Assembly: GCF_007830235.1 (NCBI RefSeq)
Contig: NZ_VLKI01000002.1
Coordinates: 89,727-153,726, forward strand
Direction: 5' to 3'
Length of the DNA: 64,000 nt
Source: Cytobacillus oceanisediminis
GTDB taxonomy: Bacteria; Bacillota; Bacilli; Bacillales; Cytobacillaceae
In this document: positions 27,699 through 36,453 of the stretch, piece by piece
Position numbering within the stretch: the stretch's first letter is position 1
Layout of the letters: each line of letters starts with the position of its first letter
The notes under the pieces: model-generated
What the model was told of the DNA's origin: nothing
Seen by the model: only the letters and a program-made list of their open reading frames with translations
The model's database searches: none
Program-made: the position numbers and the translations under genes

Positions 27699-28700
27699 AT
27701 GAAAAAAAGTATAATCGCAATGGTCTCAACTCTAGCATTGTCTGCATTTATCACTGGATGCTCAGGTTCTAGTTCTTCCAATGGGAAAAGTGAAGATGCT
27801 CTTACATTAAAATTAGCTCATTCAGGTTCTGATACACACCAATACCAAATTGGAGCAGCTGAATTTGCAAAAGTTGTTGAAGAAAAATCGGACGGCAAAA
27901 TTAAAGTGGAGATTCATGGGAATGCTACGCTAGGAAGTGAAGCGGAGGCAATCGAACAAGTTATAGATGGAACAATTGATATGTCAGTTGTCGCTGCAGA
28001 CAGTTCTCTTGCAAATACAGTTCCGGAGATGAACCTGTTTGGTCTTCCATATGTTTTTGATGGGCGTGAACATGTTTACAGTAAACTTGATGGTGAGTCA
28101 GGAAAAGAGCTCCTTGGTTTAATTGATCAGCACAATATGAAAGGTTTGGGATTCTGGGAGGTTGGCTTTAGACACTTAACAAATAACAAGAAAGAAATTA
28201 CTAAACCAGAAGATGTAAAGGGATTAAAAATACGTGTGCAGCCTGCGCCTGTTTGGGAAACACATATGAAAGAATTAGGAGCTAACCCTACTCCGGTAGC
28301 ATTTAATGAACTATATTCAGCATTGGATCAAGGGGTGGTAGATGGACAAGAAAATCCATTACCTACCATTCATTCTATGAAGTTTTATGAGGTTCAAAAG
28401 CATGTTGCTCTTACTGGCCATACCTACACCCCTGCAGTTGTTATTATGAGCAACAATTCTTGGGATAAGTTAAACGAAGACCAAAAGAAGGTTATTGAAG
28501 AAGCAGTAGCAGAAACAACGGAATATCAAAGAAACTTCCTGGAAGAAAAAGAGCAAGAAATTATTGCTGAATTAAAAGAAAGCGGCGTTACAATTACTGA
28601 GCCAGATCGTGAAGCTTTTAAAGAAGCAACAAAAGACGTTAAAAAGGCTTTAGAAGATCAAGTCCCAGCCGAATTGATTTCGGAAATGGAAAGTAAATAA
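27699..28700 (+). CDS. TRAP transporter substrate-binding protein (DctP family)
   Basis: The 333-residue protein is a DctP-type solute receptor. The signal peptide ends in a lipobox (FITGCSG, Cys21), so it is a lipoprotein. The family features LGSEAEAIEQVIDGTIDM, the conserved arginine in LKIRVQPAPVW and EWEN-like GVVDGQENPLPTI are present. Ligands are typically carboxylates held by that arginine. The membrane subunits follow directly. Confidence 0.92.
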   Translation: MKKSIIAMVSTLALSAFITGCSGSSSSNGKSEDALTLKLAHSGSDTHQYQIGAAEFAKVVEEKSDGKIKVEIHGNATLGSEAEAIEQVIDGTIDMSVVAADSSLANTVPEMNLFGLPYVFDGREHVYSKLDGESGKELLGLIDQHNMKGLGFWEVGFRHLTNNKKEITKPEDVKGLKIRVQPAPVWETHMKELGANPTPVAFNELYSALDQGVVDGQENPLPTIHSMKFYEVQKHVALTGHTYTPAVVIMSNNSWDKLNEDQKKVIEEAVAETTEYQRNFLEEKEQEIIAELKESGVTITEPDREAFKEATKDVKKALEDQVPAELISEMESK

Positions 28701-28735
28701 ATCACATTAATCCCATGAGAGAGGGAGGTGAACAT

Positions 28736-29203
28736 ATGCTGCTTAAAAAGATAGATTATTATATTGTAAAGTTGCTAGAGTTTATCATAACCTTTTGCTT
28801 GTCAATTACGGTAATTCTTACTTTAGCACAGGTTTTCTATCGGTTCGTTTTAAAACAATCACTTAGCTGGTCACAAGAAGTTGTAATGATTAGCTTTGTA
28901 TATAGTATTTTGTTCGGAGCAGCTCTGGCATTTGAAAGGTCTGAACATTTGACAGTAGACGTTTGGGAAAATGCAAAGGCAAGTGTACAAAAGGTTTTTA
29001 ATGTGATTGCCTATATAATTGTTCTAATTATAATAGGGGTGTTCTTCTATTACGGGTTAATGCTTGTTTCTGATAACTTGAAATCAGGACAAATAGTAGG
29101 GTTCCTCCCAATTAAAAAAGGTTATGTATATATGGCATTGCCTATAAGCAGCTTGTTCATGCTATACTTCCACGTTAAGAAGGTGTTCAAATGGCCTGGC
29201 TAA
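28736..29203 (+). CDS. TRAP transporter small permease (DctQ family)
   Basis: The 155-residue protein has four membrane segments (about residues 13-35, 47-65, 87-108 and 128-148) and the SWSQEVVMISFVYSILFG motif of DctQ proteins. I chose the ATG at 28736 with GAGGGAGGTG upstream. It overlaps the large subunit gene by 13 bp, as is common in TRAP operons. Confidence 0.9.
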   Translation: MLLKKIDYYIVKLLEFIITFCLSITVILTLAQVFYRFVLKQSLSWSQEVVMISFVYSILFGAALAFERSEHLTVDVWENAKASVQKVFNVIAYIIVLIIIGVFFYYGLMLVSDNLKSGQIVGFLPIKKGYVYMALPISSLFMLYFHVKKVFKWPG

Positions 29204-30468
29204 TAGTCCTTTTATTCGTTTTGATCCTATGTAGAGTTCCAATTGCCTTTGCTTTAAGCTTTGTTTCTTTTTTGGGGATCATGCTTACGGACCCAGGACT
29301 TCTAATCAATATTCCCCGTAAAATGTTTAATGGTATCGACAGTTTTACACTAGTTGCTGTCCCATTATTCATTCTTGCTGGCGAATTGATGACACAAGGA
29401 GGTATATCCAAGAGATTAATTAAATTCTCTCAAACCTTGGTTGGACATTTGCCTGGAGGGCTTGCATTGGTAGTCGTTCTTGCAAGTATGTTCTTTTCCG
29501 CTCTTACTGGTACGGCTATTGCAGCCGCTGCTGCAATAGGGGGAATGATGATTCCAGCGATGAACAAGGAAGGATATGATATTCGTTTCTCGACCAGTTT
29601 AGTTGCAACCTCAGCAACAATTGGCCCAATCATCCCGCCAAGTATCGTCCTAATATTATATGGAGTAATCGCAAGTGTTTCTATTGGTGATTTATTCATT
29701 GCGGGAGTCATTCCGGGTTTATTAATGGGAATAGGCTTGATGATATACAGTTACTTTGTAGGGAAAAAACACAATTACCGTTCTAGAGCAGAAAGAGCTT
29801 CCTTTAAGGAAATTATCACAGGTGCAAAAGATGCGATATTAGCACTTCTCATGCCTCTGATCATTATTGGCGGTATTACCTCAGGTGTATTTACGGCAAC
29901 TGAATCCGGTGTAATTGCAGTACTTTATGCTTTTATTGTCGGTAAGTTTGTCTACAAAGAACTTGAATTCAAAGCTCTTTGGAACATTTTATTAAGTACA
30001 GCAAAAACAACAGCTACAATTGTCTTTCTCATTGGGAATGCTGCTTTATTTATTTGGTTTCTCTCATTCAACAGCATCCCAAATCAAATTATTGATATGC
30101 TTGGAGGAATCTCGGAAAGCCCGTTCCTGCTGTTGCTCATCATTAATGTGATTCTGCTGATTGCTGGAACATTTATTGATACGATAAGTGCAGTATCTAT
30201 CTTTACACCTTTATTCTTACCGCTAGTCCTTGCTGCCGGTATAGACCCAATCCATTTCGGGATCATAATGGCTGTCAACCTGACTATCGGGATGGCGACA
30301 CCTCCGCTTGGTGTCTGCCTGTTCGTAACCGCATCTATTGGTAAAATAAGCGTCCCTAAAATGTTTAAGTTCCTATTTCCACAGGTTATTATTCTGATTG
30401 TTATCCTATTCATTATTACATACATCCCGGATGCCATTTTATTCCCGGTTCACTTGTTTAATGGATAG
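29191..30468 (+). CDS. TRAP transporter large permease (DctM family)
   Basis: The 425-residue protein has about twelve membrane segments and the DctM hallmarks: PLFILAGELM, SALTGTAIAAAAAIGGMMIPAM, SATIGPIIPPSIVLILYG, and ATPPLGVCLFV near the end. It forms the sodium-driven channel with the small subunit. A very strong terminator follows, so it is the last gene of the GntR-TRAP operon. Confidence 0.93.
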   Translation: MAWLIVLLFVLILCRVPIAFALSFVSFLGIMLTDPGLLINIPRKMFNGIDSFTLVAVPLFILAGELMTQGGISKRLIKFSQTLVGHLPGGLALVVVLASMFFSALTGTAIAAAAAIGGMMIPAMNKEGYDIRFSTSLVATSATIGPIIPPSIVLILYGVIASVSIGDLFIAGVIPGLLMGIGLMIYSYFVGKKHNYRSRAERASFKEIITGAKDAILALLMPLIIIGGITSGVFTATESGVIAVLYAFIVGKFVYKELEFKALWNILLSTAKTTATIVFLIGNAALFIWFLSFNSIPNQIIDMLGGISESPFLLLLIINVILLIAGTFIDTISAVSIFTPLFLPLVLAAGIDPIHFGIIMAVNLTIGMATPPLGVCLFVTASIGKISVPKMFKFLFPQVIILIVILFIITYIPDAILFPVHLFNG

Positions 30469-30505
30469 ATAGAATTAACAAAAGATCTATATATGCGTAT
30501 AGCAA

Positions 30506-30558
30506 ATAACAATATACCTTACCCATTCATGTTGGGTAAGGTATATTGTTATATTTTT
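30506..30558 (+). terminator. Strong terminator of the TRAP operon
   Basis: A perfect 19-bp stem (30506-30524 with 30534-30552) with a 9-base loop is followed by a run of six T after ATA. Confidence 0.92.
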
Positions 30559-30652
30559 TCTAAAACCTCCAAATACCTTTTCTAAAATTCTCCATTATAA
30601 TAAATTCATAGAACTGTTTTTCCATCCTTTAACCTTGAAAGGAGCATAGCTC

Positions 30653-32248
30653 ATGAACATCACACAAGATAATATCTCCAGACTACTTGAAATCAATAAG
30701 AGCCTGACCCAGTCTCTGGATTTGCAGCACATATTAAAAAAGCTGGTTGAGGCTGCATTTGATTTAATAGAGAACGCAGATACTACGATTCTATATACCT
30801 TAAATGAAGATGGATTGCTACATTTTTCTCATGGAGTCGGGGTGGATGCCAGCTTTATGCGCCAGGTGAAATTCGAACCGGGAGAATCTTTGACAGGGCT
30901 GGTTTTTCTTACAAAAAAAGGCGTCATTGCCTCTGGGCATGAGTTCAGGGAGCATATGACCCGCATGTCTGAAACGAATTACGTCCACTTTTTTAACGGG
31001 GTTTTCCGGCGGGAGATTAAAAGCGGGATTGTCGTTCCATTGGTTTATAAAGAGGAATGCATCGGCGTGCTTGTGGTGGATAACTTTGATAAGGATGTTC
31101 AGTTTACTGAGTCTGATTTTCATATTTTGGAGGTGGTGGCGGACCAGGCGGCGATTGCGATTATGAACTCTAAGCTTTATGAGGAAGTAAATCGCAAGAA
31201 CGAGGAGTTGAGCCATTCCCTGGATATCCACCGGAGATTCACGAAAATTTTGCTGGAGGGAAGAGGGGTTTCTTATATTCTTGAAACGATCAGCAATATT
31301 ATGGGGACTTCTGTCATCTATTCAGAAACAGCTGATGAGGAATCTCATGCTTTTCCGATTATAAGCTCCAACGAACTCTTTGGATATTTCCTTCTAAAAG
31401 TACCGGTTGAAAGTTTAACAAATATACAGAAGGCTGCTCTGGAGCATGCTGCGACCGCTTTGTCACTGGACTTTGTCAAACAGAATACGCTTTTTGAAAA
31501 AGAAATGCATCTAAGAGAAGAGGCTTTTCATGACCTGACCAATGGTGCCCGCTTGAATGCAAGGATTCTGGAGAATTTCAACTTGAATGAAAAAAGCCGC
31601 ATTTCCTGCATGATCATTGATTGCAAGTCTGGTTTCCTTTGGGATACCAGGTCCATACTTCAAAAAGAAAAGCTCATCAAATCGTTAGAGAAAGAGATAA
31701 TGAAATATTGTGAAACCAGCATTGTTTTTACTAAATCAGATCAAATAATTGCTCTGCTGGCGAATGAGCGAAAGAAGTATGATCTGCAGTTGGCAAATGA
31801 TATTCAGAGGGTCATGAACATAAACAAACAGGCTGTAATAGGCTTAGGCAGAGAAGTAGCTTTAACAGAAATAGCTGATTCCTACCAGGAAGCAACCGAA
31901 GCGGTTTCCTACTGTAAAAACCATAAATACAAAAATTTTGTTACCTATTCAGAACTTGGTGCTGAAAGGCTTTGGCTCAATACGGACCGAAGCTTGCTGA
32001 ATAAATTCGTGTCCGATAAGATTGGCTCTCTTTTACAAATGGAGCCTGAATATCTGCAAACGATGCAAACCTTCCTTGCCAATAACAAAAGCCATAAAAA
32101 AACGGCAGAAGAGATGCATATTCATCCCAATACGCTTACCTACCGCATAAAAAAAATAGAGAATCAATTAGATATGGACTTTAATAAAAAAGACGATTGG
32201 ATAGCAATGGTGCTTGCCTTTCAAATCTTCGACTATTTAACCCCTTAA
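30653..32248 (+). CDS. GAF domain and PucR-type transcriptional regulator
   Basis: The 531-residue protein starts with a GAF sensor domain (residues about 10-175, with SGIVVPLVYKEECIGVLVVDN), has a middle region with a GGDEF-like but unassigned domain, and ends with the PucR/CdaR helix-turn-helix (TMQTFLANNKSHKKTAEEMHIHPNTLTYRIKKIE). Such proteins usually activate neighbouring catabolic genes. AAAGGAGC precedes the ATG. It is followed in the same direction by an aldehyde dehydrogenase cassette, which is its likely target. Confidence 0.85.
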   Translation: MNITQDNISRLLEINKSLTQSLDLQHILKKLVEAAFDLIENADTTILYTLNEDGLLHFSHGVGVDASFMRQVKFEPGESLTGLVFLTKKGVIASGHEFREHMTRMSETNYVHFFNGVFRREIKSGIVVPLVYKEECIGVLVVDNFDKDVQFTESDFHILEVVADQAAIAIMNSKLYEEVNRKNEELSHSLDIHRRFTKILLEGRGVSYILETISNIMGTSVIYSETADEESHAFPIISSNELFGYFLLKVPVESLTNIQKAALEHAATALSLDFVKQNTLFEKEMHLREEAFHDLTNGARLNARILENFNLNEKSRISCMIIDCKSGFLWDTRSILQKEKLIKSLEKEIMKYCETSIVFTKSDQIIALLANERKKYDLQLANDIQRVMNINKQAVIGLGREVALTEIADSYQEATEAVSYCKNHKYKNFVTYSELGAERLWLNTDRSLLNKFVSDKIGSLLQMEPEYLQTMQTFLANNKSHKKTAEEMHIHPNTLTYRIKKIENQLDMDFNKKDDWIAMVLAFQIFDYLTP

Positions 32249-32287
32249 TTAGTGCTTGTCACAATAAACAACAGGATTATTTGGTTA

Positions 32288-32324
32288 TTGACACATGTAC
32301 ATGTAATTTTCTAAATATTATAAT
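32288..32324 (+). promoter_or_regulatory. Promoter region of the aldehyde dehydrogenase cassette with palindrome
   Basis: TTGACA (32288-32293) is present; the best -10 candidates (TAAATA at 18 bp, TATAAT at 32319 too far) are imperfect, which fits an activator-dependent promoter. ACATGTACATGT (32293-32304) is a 12-bp palindrome and a candidate regulator site. Confidence 0.4.
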
Positions 32325-32357
32325 TAATTTTAAATTACTCAGATAAGGAGAGATTTG

Positions 32358-33854
32358 ATGAGTACAGAGGTTAATAGCCAAAACATTGCTGTTGGAAATG
32401 ATCATGTTAAAACTTATTACAATTATATTCATGGAGAATGGGTTCCATCTGTAACAGGGGAAACATATCCAAGCATAAACCCTGCAAACACAGAAGAGGT
32501 ATTAGGGTATTTTCAGAAGTCCAATGCTGTCGATGTACAGTTAGCCATTCAATGCGCCAAGAAGGCTTTTCCCGAGTGGAAAGGAACATCTCCTATCAGC
32601 AGGGGGGATATTCTCTTTAGACTGATCTTTCTGCTTGAACAGGAAAAAGAAGAGCTGGCAGAAATCATTACGAAGGAAGTTGGCAAAACGATTGAGGCTG
32701 CCCGCAAAGAAGTGGATGCAACGGTTCAGGCTCTTAAGCATTTCAGCGGCGAGGCAAACCGGCTTTCGGGTGAAACAGTCCCTGCCATTGACCCAAATAC
32801 TTTCGCCTGTACTATTCAGGAACCGCTTGGGGTGGTTGCGGTCGTCACTCCTTTTAATTTTCCTCTGGGAATTGCGATTTATAAAATTGCCCCATCGATG
32901 CTTACGGGAAATACGATTATTTATAAGGCAGCAAGCGATACATCTCTTGTAGCTGTAAAGGTTGTCGAACTGTTTGAAAAAGCAGGAATGCCTAAGGGCG
33001 TGCTTAATATGATTACGGGACCAGGTTCTGTCGTGGGAGAGGAGCTTGGGACCAATCCAGAGATCAAAGGCGTATCCTTTACTGGCTCTTCTGATGTGGG
33101 TATCCACCTTGGCAAGCTTGTTACAGCACATGGCGGAAAAATGCAGGCTGAAATGGGCGGGAAGAATGCGACCATTATTCTGGAGGATGCTGATCTGGAG
33201 GAAGCCGTACAGAGCGTGGTCATCAGCGGTTTTTACAACAACGGCCAAAGCTGTACCGGAACAAGCCGGGTAATTGTGCCGAGGTCCATTTCCCAGAAGG
33301 TCATTGAGCTATTAGTAGAAAAAGCGAAACAAATTAAAGTCGGCAATGGAATTCAGGAGGGCTATGACAACGGGGCTGTTGCAAATAAGCACCAATTAAA
33401 TACGTATCTCCATTATGTGAATAGTGCCATTGAGGAAGGAGCTATTCTCGAATATGGCGGCAAGCAGCTGACTGAAGGGGATAAAACAAATGGCTATTTT
33501 GTTGCTCCGACTGTCTTTAGCAAAGTAACTAAGGATTTTACGATTGCAAAAGAAGAGATTTTTGGGCCTGTGGTTGCGGTGATGGAAGTGGATTCTTATG
33601 AAGAAGCTATAGAGCTGGCGAATGGTACGGATTTTGGTTTATCATCTGCCATTTTTACCAATGACCTTCAAAAGGCTTTTGATTTTGTACGTAAAATTGA
33701 AACAGGCGTCACACATGTCAATATCCCTTCCAATCATTATGAAAACCAGCTTCCATTTGGCGGAAAAAAGACATCAAGCATCGGGCCGCGTGAACAGGGA
33801 AGCACGGCATTGGACTTCTGGCTGGATACGAAAACGGTCTATATTAAACCATAA
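32358..33854 (+). CDS. NAD(P)-dependent aldehyde dehydrogenase (ketoglutarate-semialdehyde dehydrogenase-like)
   Basis: The 498-residue enzyme has the aldehyde dehydrogenase catalytic pair Glu265 (AEMGGKN) and Cys299 (NNGQSCTG) and the VTPFNFPLGIAIYKIAPSM cofactor region. The sequence is closest in my memory to YcbD/GucD-type 2,5-dioxopentanoate dehydrogenases, but this cannot be confirmed here. AAGGAG stands seven bases before the ATG. The neighbours are a beta-hydroxyacid dehydrogenase and a DUF3100 transporter pair, so a semialdehyde derived from a hydroxyacid is plausible. Confidence 0.85.
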   Translation: MSTEVNSQNIAVGNDHVKTYYNYIHGEWVPSVTGETYPSINPANTEEVLGYFQKSNAVDVQLAIQCAKKAFPEWKGTSPISRGDILFRLIFLLEQEKEELAEIITKEVGKTIEAARKEVDATVQALKHFSGEANRLSGETVPAIDPNTFACTIQEPLGVVAVVTPFNFPLGIAIYKIAPSMLTGNTIIYKAASDTSLVAVKVVELFEKAGMPKGVLNMITGPGSVVGEELGTNPEIKGVSFTGSSDVGIHLGKLVTAHGGKMQAEMGGKNATIILEDADLEEAVQSVVISGFYNNGQSCTGTSRVIVPRSISQKVIELLVEKAKQIKVGNGIQEGYDNGAVANKHQLNTYLHYVNSAIEEGAILEYGGKQLTEGDKTNGYFVAPTVFSKVTKDFTIAKEEIFGPVVAVMEVDSYEEAIELANGTDFGLSSAIFTNDLQKAFDFVRKIETGVTHVNIPSNHYENQLPFGGKKTSSIGPREQGSTALDFWLDTKTVYIKP

Positions 33855-33879
33855 CATCAGGTGAAGGGAGGGGCGACAG

Positions 33880-34743
33880 GTGAAAAATATAGGTGTGATT
33901 GGCTGCGGGGCAATGGGCAAAGGGATTGTTAAAAATTTAATCAAGAACGGTTATAAGGTTTTTGCTTATGATCCAAGTGCAGATGCATTGGCAATATGCG
34001 AGGAGCTTGGGGCGATTCCCCAGCCCTCTCCATATGAAGCAGGGAGGCAGGCTGAACTAGTAATTTCTTCATTGCCTGGACCAGGTATTGTCAAGGATGT
34101 TATGATGGGAGAAAGCGGAGTCTTTGCCGCTTTAAAGCCTCGCAGTTTTGTCTTGGATATGAGCACCATTGATCCGGTAACAGCCCAGGAATTATACAGT
34201 GCTGCTAAGGAGAGGGAAGTCCATTTTTATGACTGTCCGTTAAGCGGAGGACCTAAGGGTGCTGATGCCGGAACGTTAACCATAATGGTTGGGGGAGACG
34301 ATAGATATATTGCAGAGATTCGCCCGGTCCTGGAGAGCGTTGGAAAGGATATTTTTCTGCTTGGCTCTTCAGGCTCAGGACAAGTGGCGAAGCTGTGCCA
34401 TAATATGCTAGTTGCTTTGATTACTGCAGGCCTGGGGGAGGCCTTTGCAGTGGGGGAAAAAGCAGGTGTCAGCCGGTCTCAGCTGGCGGAAGTCATTCAA
34501 AGCGGCTCGGCCCATAATCGGGTGATGTCGGTGTTCGGTGAGAATATCCTTAAAGGTACATACGAGAATGTGCTTTTCAGCCTTGAGCACATGAATAAGG
34601 ATATCCATCTATATGCTGAAACAGCCGGTCATTACAGCGAGGATTCTCCATTGGGGCAAATGGTTTGCAGCCTCTATGAGAAGGCGATGGAGCAAGGGAA
34701 AGCGAAGCTCGATTCATCGGCAATCTGCGAGAGGATCTATTAA
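33880..34743 (+). CDS. NAD-dependent beta-hydroxyacid dehydrogenase (GarR/HIBADH family)
   Basis: The 287-residue protein has the N-terminal GCGAMGKG Rossmann motif, the DCPLSGGPKGADAGTLTIMVGG substrate motif and the catalytic Lys in GSGQVAKLCHNM. This family reduces or oxidises 3-hydroxyacids such as tartronate semialdehyde or 3-hydroxyisobutyrate. The GTG start has GGGAGGGG upstream. Together with the preceding aldehyde dehydrogenase it suggests oxidation of a hydroxyacid through a semialdehyde. Confidence 0.85.
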   Translation: MKNIGVIGCGAMGKGIVKNLIKNGYKVFAYDPSADALAICEELGAIPQPSPYEAGRQAELVISSLPGPGIVKDVMMGESGVFAALKPRSFVLDMSTIDPVTAQELYSAAKEREVHFYDCPLSGGPKGADAGTLTIMVGGDDRYIAEIRPVLESVGKDIFLLGSSGSGQVAKLCHNMLVALITAGLGEAFAVGEKAGVSRSQLAEVIQSGSAHNRVMSVFGENILKGTYENVLFSLEHMNKDIHLYAETAGHYSEDSPLGQMVCSLYEKAMEQGKAKLDSSAICERIY

Positions 34744-34766
34744 TCTTTTAAACTAGGGGGGGAATT

Positions 34767-35594
34767 ATGAAAAATGAAAAGACAGAAATTTTAAAAGATT
34801 GGCGCTTGCATGCGGTTGTGCTTGTTCTTGTGGCAGCCACAGAAGCAATAGGGCAGATCAGTTTTAAAGTAGGCGCCGGCGTTATCCTTTTACTGCCAAT
34901 GCTTTATGCCTTTTTCCTGGGCCTTGGGCTTTACTTTACTCCGCTTATTAAGGAAAAACAGGCTAAAAATGCCGAGCCCCTCATCGTATTGGGGGTAACT
35001 CTTTTAATTGCAAAAATTGGTGTTACGATTGGCCCGCAAATAGAGGCGATCATTGCTGCGGGACCATCATTACTCCTTCAGGAGCTTGGTAATCTGGGAA
35101 CGATTTTATTTGCTTTGCCAATTGCCATTCTTCTCGGATTTAAAAGAGAGGCCATCGGTATGACCCACTCGGTTGGCCGGGAGCCGAATGTCGGGCTGAT
35201 CATGAATAAATACGGATTCGATTCACCAGAGGGCAGAGGTGTAATGGCTATTTATATTTTTGGTACTGTGTTTGGTGCTGCCTTCCTTGGATTGATTTCC
35301 GGATTTCTGGCTACCATTACTCCCCTCCATCCTCTATCGTTTGCGATGGCATCGGGTGTGGGAAGCGGAAGTATGATGGCTGCTGCGAGCGGATCGCTTG
35401 TTGCTGCATTCCCTGAAATGGAGGCCCAGATTATCGCCTTTGCTGGTGCCAGTAACTTGCTTTCCCTTTCAACAGGTCTATATGCAAGTATTTTCATAGG
35501 GCTGCCTCTTACGGAGAAGCTATATTCCATCATGATGAGACGAAAAGAGAAAAAGGCTTCAGATGCGGATAAAGGGGGAGACATTCATGCTTAA
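34767..35594 (+). CDS. DUF3100-family membrane protein
   Basis: The 275-residue protein has about eight membrane segments and a conserved central GREPNVGLIMNKYGFDSPEGRG loop and ASGVGSGSMMAAASG stretch. It matches the DUF3100 family as I recall it, which is thought to include organic-acid transporters. AGGGGGGG precedes the ATG. Its stop overlaps the start of the next membrane gene by eight bases, so both form one unit. Confidence 0.78.
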   Translation: MKNEKTEILKDWRLHAVVLVLVAATEAIGQISFKVGAGVILLLPMLYAFFLGLGLYFTPLIKEKQAKNAEPLIVLGVTLLIAKIGVTIGPQIEAIIAAGPSLLLQELGNLGTILFALPIAILLGFKREAIGMTHSVGREPNVGLIMNKYGFDSPEGRGVMAIYIFGTVFGAAFLGLISGFLATITPLHPLSFAMASGVGSGSMMAAASGSLVAAFPEMEAQIIAFAGASNLLSLSTGLYASIFIGLPLTEKLYSIMMRRKEKKASDADKGGDIHA

Positions 35595-36039
35595 AAACAT
35601 AACAGAGTGGTTTCTCATTTTGGCGGTATTCGGTTTTTCAGCACTGATTGGAAACTGGATTGGCTATGATATCCTGCCGTCTGCAGCGATTCCGGGCATG
35701 CTTGTTTTAATTGTGATTAGCGTGCTAGGTCTTATTCTTGAAAAAGTGGTGCCGGGTAATATCCCGAGCGTTGGATATATCGGCATTATTGGAATTATTG
35801 TTTCTATTCCAGGAGTCCCTGGTTCTGAATATGTAGTAGAATGGACGACCCAAGTGAATATACTGGCTCTTGCAACTCCGATTCTTGCTTATGCAGGGAT
35901 TTCAATCGGAAAGAACTGGGCTGACTTTTCCAAGCTGGGCTGGAGAAGCATCATTGTCGCAATCTTTGTGTTCTTCGGAACTTTCATTGGATCTGCGGTA
36001 ATAGCGGAAATCATTTTACGTATGCAGGGGATTATTTAA
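35587..36039 (+). CDS. Small membrane protein, partner of the DUF3100 protein
   Basis: The 150-residue protein has four or five membrane segments and the motif NIPSVGYIGIIGI. I chose the ATG at 35587 with AAAGGGGGAG upstream; the frame from 35563 would add eight residues. It is the likely second subunit of a transporter with the DUF3100 protein. The cargo is probably the hydroxyacid used by the dehydrogenases of the operon, which is inference. Confidence 0.7.
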   Translation: MLKNITEWFLILAVFGFSALIGNWIGYDILPSAAIPGMLVLIVISVLGLILEKVVPGNIPSVGYIGIIGIIVSIPGVPGSEYVVEWTTQVNILALATPILAYAGISIGKNWADFSKLGWRSIIVAIFVFFGTFIGSAVIAEIILRMQGII

Positions 36040-36045
36040 TTGGCG

Positions 36046-36076
36046 GCCCAGCAGATGTTCATCTGCTGGGCTTTTG
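36046..36076 (+). terminator. Terminator of the aldehyde dehydrogenase-DUF3100 operon
   Basis: A perfect 11-bp stem GCCCAGCAGAT/ATCTGCTGGGC with loop GTTC (36046-36071) is followed by TTTTGC. Confidence 0.9.
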
Positions 36077-36252
36077 CTGTTTTTGAGGTAAATCGTTCGC
36101 CTAAAGGTAAAACAAGCACGTGAGTAATCAAATTTCTAATTAAGCTAAGGAAAAGCCCATTTTTTGTGGAAATCTCCTGCTTGAATGGATTTTTCCTGCA
36201 CATGTATAAGGTTTATTCGTACATATCAGTGAGATTGCTTTTTTTACAGTCA

Positions 36253-36370
36253 GAATTGAATTTTATCGGTCACTTTTTTCGATATATCGGTCAGAATTGA
36301 ATTTTATCGGTCACTTTTTCAATATATCGGTCAGATTTTGGATATATCGGTCACTTCGCGGTATATCAAC
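36253..36370. repeat. 20-bp tandem repeat array, TGACCGATA family, locus 2 (inverted)
   Basis: About six 20-bp units read ATCGGTCA on the plus strand, the reverse complement of the units at 5169-5288. The array ends with CACTTCGCGG, the same boundary as locus 1. The rest of the gap from 36077 to 36453 shows no gene. Confidence 0.8.
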
Positions 36371-36453
36371 ATTCTAGCAATTTCACAGTGGTAATAGAGT
36401 TCGAACCTTTTAGCTTAATGTCTAAAATTAAAAGAAAAGAGTGTGAATCAGCA

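Noticed and set aside
32541..33248. Long antisense open frame (235 codons) within the aldehyde dehydrogenase gene
   Set aside because: It lies entirely opposite a conserved enzyme gene, has no ribosome site and encodes a Cys/Arg/Asn-rich sequence with no domain; it is a codon-composition shadow.
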